Assembly: GCA_050633625.1 (NCBI GenBank)
Contig: JBOEGW010000012.1
Span: forward strand, 35,113 to 99,112
Reading direction: 5' to 3'
Source: JBOEGW01 sp050633625
GTDB taxonomy: Bacteria > Pseudomonadota > Alphaproteobacteria > Rhodobacterales > Rhodobacteraceae
DNA: 64,000 nt
Shown here piece by piece: positions 59,069 to 64,000 of this stretch. Both the position numbers and the translations under genes were made by a program. The notes below the pieces were generated by a model that saw only the letters and a program-made list of their open reading frames with translations, was not told the DNA's origin and ran no database searches. The first letter of the stretch is position 1. Every line of letters starts with the position of its first letter.

Positions 59069-60526
59069 ATGAAAATGGATCAAACCGTCAAGGAACATGA
59101 TTGCTGCTCTTCGAAGGATGTCGGCGCCGACAGTTATGACCTGATCGTCGTCGGTGCGGGCTCTGCCGGGTTCTCGGCTTCGATCACTGCAGCTGAAGCC
59201 GGAAAGCGGGTGGCGCTTGTCGGGCACGGCACCATCGGCGGCACCTGCGTGAACGTCGGCTGCGTTCCGTCCAAGGCGATGATCCGCGCCGCAGAGGCGG
59301 CCCATGGTGGCGCGTCCGCTGCCCGGTTCCCGGGCATTGCGTCCTGCGAACATGCGGTGGATTGGCCAGCCGTTGTGAAAGGCACGACCGATCTGGTCGC
59401 GGAGATGCGGCACAAGAAATATATCGACCTGCTGCCCGCCTATGAGAACGTCACCTATATCGAGGACGGCCCGGCGCGATTGGTCGAGGGTGGCGTCGCT
59501 GTCGGCGGGCGGGTGATATCCGCCCCGCGCATCCTGATCGCCACCGGCTCGCGCCCCCATCAACCTGCCATCAAAGGCATCGACACCGTGGAGACCCTCG
59601 ATTCCACCGGTCTGCTGACCCTGCCCGACCGGCCCGAAAGCATCATTGTGCTGGGCGGCGGCTATATCGGCTGCGAGTTGGCGCAGATGGCCTCAAGGCT
59701 GGGGGTGAAAGTCACGCTTGTGACCCGCTCGCGCCTTCTGCCCGGCGCCGAGCCGGAGGTGGCCCAGGCGCTGACGCAAGCGCTGAAGACCGAAGGCATC
59801 GCGGTCGAGACCGGTCTTGCTTACGTCTCGGCCGCGAAAGCTGCGGGCGGCGTCATTCTGACTGTCGAACGCGATGGAAAGACCGAGGTTTTGTCCGCCG
59901 AACGGCTGGTTGTGACCACCGGACGGGTGGCCAATTCCGAGAACCTCGGGTTGGAAGACCTCGGGATAGAGACCGACGCGCGCGGCTCGATCAAGGTCGG
60001 TCCTGACATGGCCACGACGCGGGCCGGCGTCTGGGCGGCGGGCGATGTCACCGACCGTGACCAGTTCGTCTACATGGCCGCCTACGGTGCCAAGGTGGCA
60101 ATCAACAATGCCCTTGGACTGGAGCCAATGCGCTATGAGAATGCGGCGATGCCATGGGTCGTGTTCACCGACCCGCAAGTGGCCGGTGTCGGCGTTTCAG
60201 AGGCTGGGGCCAAGGCGGCGGGGCACGAGGTCAAGATCAGCGTGATCACGCTCGACAACGTCCCGCGCGCCGCCGCGGCCCGCAACACCCGCGGCGTGAT
60301 CAAGCTGGTGGCCGACGCCAAGACCGACCGCCTGCTGGGCGGCCAGATCGTGGCGCCCGAAGGCTCGGACACGATCCAGACGCTGGCAATGGCGCTCAAG
60401 TTCGGCATGACCTCCAAGGCCCTCGGCGAAACGATTTTCCCATATCTGACCACGGTTGAAGGGCTGAAACTTGCGGCCCAGACTTTCGACAAGGATGTGG
60501 CCAAACTCAGCTGCTGCGCGGGGTAA
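59069..60526 (+). CDS. merA: Mercuric reductase MerA
   Basis: 485 residues. FAD motif LIVVGAGSAGFSASITAAEA, active-site pair GGTCVNVGCVPSKAMIRA, NADPH motif IIVLGGGYIGCELAQMASRL, and C-terminal vicinal Cys pair in KLSCCAG, which are all diagnostic. There is no NmerA (HMA) domain; the 20-residue N-terminal extension carries only HDCCSSKD, a Cys pair that could be a vestige or substitute metal site. Reduces Hg(II) to volatile Hg(0) in the cytoplasm. Confidence 0.95.
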   Translation: MKMDQTVKEHDCCSSKDVGADSYDLIVVGAGSAGFSASITAAEAGKRVALVGHGTIGGTCVNVGCVPSKAMIRAAEAAHGGASAARFPGIASCEHAVDWPAVVKGTTDLVAEMRHKKYIDLLPAYENVTYIEDGPARLVEGGVAVGGRVISAPRILIATGSRPHQPAIKGIDTVETLDSTGLLTLPDRPESIIVLGGGYIGCELAQMASRLGVKVTLVTRSRLLPGAEPEVAQALTQALKTEGIAVETGLAYVSAAKAAGGVILTVERDGKTEVLSAERLVVTTGRVANSENLGLEDLGIETDARGSIKVGPDMATTRAGVWAAGDVTDRDQFVYMAAYGAKVAINNALGLEPMRYENAAMPWVVFTDPQVAGVGVSEAGAKAAGHEVKISVITLDNVPRAAAARNTRGVIKLVADAKTDRLLGGQIVAPEGSDTIQTLAMALKFGMTSKALGETIFPYLTTVEGLKLAAQTFDKDVAKLSCCAG

Positions 60527-60530
60527 TGCC

Positions 60531-60586
60531 ATGGTGCTGAAGGAAAGGACCGATCTTCTGTCGACACTTCCCGGTGCGTTGATCGC
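60531..60586 (+). pseudogene. Gene fragment after merA, cut by ISL3 element
   Basis: ATG at 60531, five bases after the merA stop, opens MVLKERTDLLSTLPGALIA and then runs into the ISL3-type left end, where it stops within a few codons. It looks like the beginning of another mer-operon gene; identity not recognisable from 19 residues. Confidence 0.5.
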
Positions 60587-60755
60587 GTCGCGTAGCCCTT
60601 AATTGGGCTCTGCCTCACTTTGTGTGGCGCAACTATCCTGAAACTGGAAAATTCAGGAGGGATAGTTGTGAGTTCGAAGAAGCACTGGTCGCCGGGCAGC
60701 GATGTTGCAGTTCAAAGCGTTGAACGAAGTGAATCCGGCGGGTGGATTGTATCTG

Positions 60756-62241
60756 GTCCGCCCTGAACAATTCGCTCAGACGGCGACAGCTCGGTTTCCG
60801 TGAGGGTGTCCCGCTGCGAACGCGCTGAGAATGGTGCGGATTAAGAGCGCCAAAAGCGCCCTGAGGTGGGCGAGGATCTTACGGATGTTGTGGCCGCAGG
60901 CGCAGAGGACGGCGAAGAGCGCGTCGCCGGTGGTGCCCATGAGCGGACAGCGCGTCAGCCGCCCGTCGGTTTTCATGTGGCCGATCTCCGGCTCGATGGC
61001 GCTGCGGCGACGCAGGAGCTTGGTCAGTGTTGGCGTCATCCCTTTCCGAGTGCCGCTGATCAGCACCCGCGTCGTCTCGACGCCGTGCCCGCGGTAGCCG
61101 CGGTCGACGAGCGCGAGAGCCGGGCGGTGGTCGGTCAACACCTCGACTTGCTCGAGGGCCTCGGCGAGGGTGTGGCCGTCATAGGGGTTGCCGGGCAGCG
61201 CCCGCATGCCGACGATGAAGCCCTCGTCGATGGTGGCGGCGACAGTGACCTTGGTCCCGAACTCGTAGCGCACCCTCGCCTTGCCCTTGGAGATGCAGTC
61301 TACCTCCGGCTCGTGCAGGCTGAAGATCTTGCCCTTGTCCTTCGGCTGCTGGCGCAGCAGCCGCGAAGTCAGAACCAGCATGTCGAGAATACGCTCCCGT
61401 AGCGGGCCTGCCGGCACGCTGTCGAGCTGGCGGCGCAGGTCACGCATGACGCGGCCCGTGTAGCCTTTCAGCGTCCGCAGCGCCTTGCGCATCCGCTTGA
61501 ACTGGCGAGCGTGGGCATAACGTCCGACCTTGATCGCCAGGCGCGGCGCCAGGCGCGCGTAGCTCTGGCGAAGCTCGATGCCGGCCTCGGCAGACAGCGC
61601 CACCAGCTTCTGCCGCGCCGTCTCGTAGAGCCGGGCGTCGGTCGGATGCGCAATGTTCTTCTCCATGACCGTCGTGTCGACCGACACCCGCTCCAAGCTC
61701 TTCTCCTCAACCGTTCCTGAGGCGCGGCCAGCCTCGATGGTCTTGGTCAGCAGCCATTCGACGCCCTCTTCACCGATGCGCTTGCGCCAGCGGGTGAGTG
61801 AGGACGGGTCGATCGGCGGGCGGTGCTGGAAAAAGATCTCGCCGCAGAAGTGCTGGTAATACGGGTTCTCTACCCAGCGGGCGACGACAGCCTCGTCCGA
61901 CAGGTCGAAGGCGTGCTGGAGATAGAGAAGCCCTGCGATGAGCCGCGGCGGCGTTGCTGGCCTTCCCACGGAGGAGGGGAAAAACCCGGCCCACTCCCGC
62001 TCGAAGAACTCCCAGTCGATCAGCTCCGCCAGTTTCGCCAGTTCGTGGCGCAGATCGATCATGTCGGTCAGGCGGGGACGCAGGAGGTCGTCCTGCTCTT
62101 CAGCGCGGGGACGAGGCTTCATCACGGCTCCGGAAATCGCAAGGTTTCAAGACGCAGCTTACGAAAGCCTGCGATTCCACGCCATCAATTTCATCAGATC
62201 AGCAAGCAAAGTCAGGTGCTTGGGAGTTGTTCAGGGCGAAC
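60756..62241 (-). mobile_element. IS5-type element nested in the ISL3 transposase
   Basis: 1486 bp. Left end GTCCGCCCTGAACAATTC and inverted right end GTTCGCCCTGAACAACTC (about 17 of 20 identical). Flanked by a TATCTG duplication (60750-60755 and 62242-62247). Removing the element plus one TATCTG restores the host reading frame exactly, which fixes the limits. Confidence 0.88.
60776..62125 (-). CDS. IS5-family transposase
   Basis: 449 residues, full length. N-terminal DUF772-type domain (GRPATPPRLIAGLLYLQHAF; FFQHRPPIDPSSLTRWRKRI), DDE residues in RVSVDTTVMEKNIAHPTD, ALALVDRGYRGHGVE and SAIEPEIGHMKTDGRL. Ends 20 bases inside the left terminal repeat. Probably the most recently active element in this part of the window. 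Confidence 0.88.
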   Translation of the reverse strand: MMKPRPRAEEQDDLLRPRLTDMIDLRHELAKLAELIDWEFFEREWAGFFPSSVGRPATPPRLIAGLLYLQHAFDLSDEAVVARWVENPYYQHFCGEIFFQHRPPIDPSSLTRWRKRIGEEGVEWLLTKTIEAGRASGTVEEKSLERVSVDTTVMEKNIAHPTDARLYETARQKLVALSAEAGIELRQSYARLAPRLAIKVGRYAHARQFKRMRKALRTLKGYTGRVMRDLRRQLDSVPAGPLRERILDMLVLTSRLLRQQPKDKGKIFSLHEPEVDCISKGKARVRYEFGTKVTVAATIDEGFIVGMRALPGNPYDGHTLAEALEQVEVLTDHRPALALVDRGYRGHGVETTRVLISGTRKGMTPTLTKLLRRRSAIEPEIGHMKTDGRLTRCPLMGTTGDALFAVLCACGHNIRKILAHLRALLALLIRTILSAFAAGHPHGNRAVAV

Positions 62242-63804
62242 TATCTGGCGTCTTGGCACCCAACGGCATTTGCCCAGACTGTGGATTGCATTCACGCCGA
62301 CGTCATGGCTGGCGGCGTCGGTGGCTGCAGGATTATCCCGCGCATGGAGACGCGGTAACGGTTGATCTCGCAGTTTGCCGTTGGCGATGTTTGGCGCCTG
62401 CTTGCCCGCGCCGGACTTTCTCGGACCAGATCAGCTCGATTGCGCGTCCATTTGCACGTCGTACTTCGCGTGTAGGGGAGATTGTCGGCCATCTTGGGCA
62501 TGCGACAGGCGGACGGCCTGCGGAGCGGTTGTTGCATCGTTTGGGCCTTGGGGTCAGCGATGACACGGTGCTCAGGCAGCTGAAAAGGTGTGCTCAAGGC
62601 ACCACCGAGGCGCCGACAATCATCGGGATCGACGATTGGAGCTGGCGGAAATCGCAAACCTACGGCACGATCATCGTGGATCTGGAGCGTCGCGTGGTCA
62701 TCGACATCCTCGAGGATCGAGATGTCGTCACCTGCACCAACTGACTAAAGCGACACCCCGAGGTGGAAGTGATCAGCAGAGATCGGTGCGGTCTCTACGC
62801 CAAGGCTGCCCGGCAAGGGGCACCGCAGGCAAAGCAGGTCGCCGACCGGTTCCATATCGTGCAAAACCTGCGGCAGGCCATTGAGGAACAGATGAACCTT
62901 CACGGCCGTGCCACCGGCAGGGCGCTGCTGTCCGACGCCGACAACATCACCGCAGCCGGAAGCCTTCTGAAGTCCCGCCTTGCGCACAGGACGTCCCGGG
63001 AAGAGATTTTCACCACCATCCATGCGCTCCGAAATCAGGGACTTTCCTGCAGCGAGATCGGGCGGCGAACAGGGTTTCCGCGTCGCAGCATCGCGAAATG
63101 GCTGCAGTTCGAAACACCACCGGACCGCAGGCGGGCCGCTTTGAAGCCGAGTTCGCCATGGTATTTTGAAGAGTTCCTGAGCCAAAGCTGGAAGGAGGGC
63201 ATTCGAACTGGCAGCGCCCTTTTCAGTCTGATCCAAGAGCGTGGTTACGAGGGGAGCCAGTCGCATTTGCAGCGGCTGCTGGCGGGTTGGCGCAGAGCCG
63301 AACAGCAAGCGAGCGATCCCAAGGTAGAACACAAGATCCTGGAGCCGGTTCGGGACCCGGAAACGGGGCACGCGATCTCCCCGGTCATCGCGGCCGCGCT
63401 GTGCATCAAACCGCGCGGCAAGCTCACCTCGGATCAGGCGCGTAAAGTCGATGCGCTCAAGACCCGCTCTCCCGCCTTCGTATCGATGCGCAGCCTCGCC
63501 ATGCGGTTCAATGGTATCCTGCGCGGCCGCGTGGCAGACCCGCTCCCTGCATGGATCGACGACGCGATCGAAACCGACCTGGCGCCCATCGTGCGCTTTG
63601 CCCGCACAGTGAACCGGGACTACGAAGCCGTCAAAAACGCCATCGAGATGCCCTGGAGCAACGGCCAAGCAGAAGGTCAGATCAATCGCCTGAAGACCCT
63701 CAAACGCGCCATGTACGGCCGAGCCGGTCCAGAATTGTTGCGGGCGAGAATGCTACCGTTCCACCACACAGATTGAGGCAGAGCCGATTAAAGGGCAACG
63801 CGAC

Positions 63805-64000
63805 ACCAGGTGAATCGGATTCCCGAGCCGCATCGCGCCCATCCAGATCACCAGAAGCGCCATACCGAGAAGAAAGCCGCCATTCACCAGTGCCCCGATG
63901 ATCTCGGCGCGGTACCAGCCGAAACTCCGCGCCGAATCCGCCGGGCGGCGCGCAATGCGCTGCGCGATGATGGCCACCAGAACGCCGCCAACCGCCGACA
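63805..64000 (-). pseudogene. Cation diffusion facilitator fragment, 3' end lost
   Basis: The minus-strand frame is open from the right window edge to the ISL3 end: AVGGVLVAIIAQRIARRPAD, SARSFGWYRAEIIGALVNGG, FLLGMALLVIWMGAMRLGNP. This is the loop and fourth helix region of CDF metal exporters (CzcD/DmeF type, Y/W-R-x-E-I motif). The ISL3 element replaces everything after about GNPIH. The start of the gene is outside the window. Confidence 0.7.

Larger units (their letters stand above)
60668..63776 (+). pseudogene. ISL3-family transposase, interrupted twice
   Basis: Reconstructed coding sequence is 60668-60755 joined to 62248-63776 (538 residues). GTG start with AGGAGGG upstream: SSKKHWSPGSDVAVQSVERS. 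Joining across the nested IS restores GGWIVSGVLAPNGICPDCG, the N-terminal zinc finger. A TGA at 62742-62744 (CTN-stop-LKRHPEVEV) probably replaced a Trp codon. Downstream, the DDE domain (ISRDRCGLYAKAA; ADRFHIVQNL; PWSNGQAEGQINRLKTLKR) is complete. Not functional as it stands. Confidence 0.85.
60587..63804 (+). mobile_element. ISL3-family element, disrupted
   Basis: Long imperfect terminal repeats: left from GTCGCGTAGCCCTT (60587) through GGCTCTGCCTCACTTTGTG to about 60627, right as the inverse from 63764 (CCACACAGATTGAGGCAG) to CGCGAC at 63799-63804. No 8-bp target duplication is visible. Contains one transposase gene split by a nested IS5-type element and by a stop codon. Confidence 0.75.

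Noticed and set aside
1..64000. CRISPR arrays, tRNA and rRNA genes
   Set aside because: No regularly spaced direct repeats, no cloverleaf sequences with CCA-type acceptor stems and no rRNA-like stretches were noticed by eye.

Overview
The window looks like part of a large repABC-type plasmid from an alphaproteobacterium, most likely a member of the Rhodobacterales. This rests on the repA-repB-repC replication and partition cassette, an H-NS/HvrA-like protein, a VirC1/VirC2/VirD2-style mobilisation set, Liv-type transport genes, high GC content and dense operons with ATGA/TAATG overlaps. No chromosomal housekeeping genes, tRNAs or rRNAs were seen. The organism is inferred from protein families only.

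Layout. 1-4.3 kb: mobilisation region, with a relaxase running off the left edge, a MobC-like protein, a nested inverted repeat that is a good oriT candidate, and a divergent virC1/virC2-like pair. 4.2-6 kb: three small unknown genes and a 730-bp gap. 6-22.3 kb: a plus-strand metabolic island. A histidine kinase, an NtrC-like regulator and a periplasmic binding protein (translationally coupled) precede a Liv-type ABC transporter, an iron-type alcohol dehydrogenase, an exported cyclase-family hydrolase and a succinate-semialdehyde dehydrogenase, so the likely route is uptake of a small acid or lactone, oxidation to the semialdehyde, then succinate. Four copies of a TGAGCG-N5-CGCTCA palindrome lie upstream of the kinase operon and the transporter operon. 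A ZrgA-like metal-binding protein with a LolD/FtsX-type ABC pair and a DUF3299 protein follows.

22.4-24.1 kb: an IS1380-type element. 24.3-49.4 kb: a long, mostly minus-strand block of plasmid maintenance or DNA-transfer genes (DUF6429, WGR, DUF2493, Toprim, a 1459-residue methylase plus strawberry-notch helicase, RES-Xre toxin-antitoxin, several unknown small proteins, RadC-like, DUF932, SSB, XRE-ImmA pair, large ParB-like). It is interrupted by plus-strand chromate resistance genes (chrBA), an hns-like gene and an IS1182-type element. At least three, probably five, genes in this block share a conserved structured 5' leader, the most unusual signal in the window.

49.4-53 kb: repC, repB and repA on the minus strand, each containing one copy of a GTTTCCGGCCGGAAAC-type palindrome (candidate parS), plus a candidate counter-transcribed RNA between repB and repC. 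53.2-55.4 kb: a serine resolvase and a divergent RHE_PE00001-type protein. 55.7-60.5 kb: a mercury resistance operon (merR divergent from merT, merP, an unknown membrane protein, merF, a glutathione-reductase-like flavoprotein and merA). 60.6-63.8 kb: an ISL3-type element broken both by a nonsense codon and by a nested IS5-type element; it has cut off a short gene after merA and a cation-diffusion-facilitator gene at the right edge.
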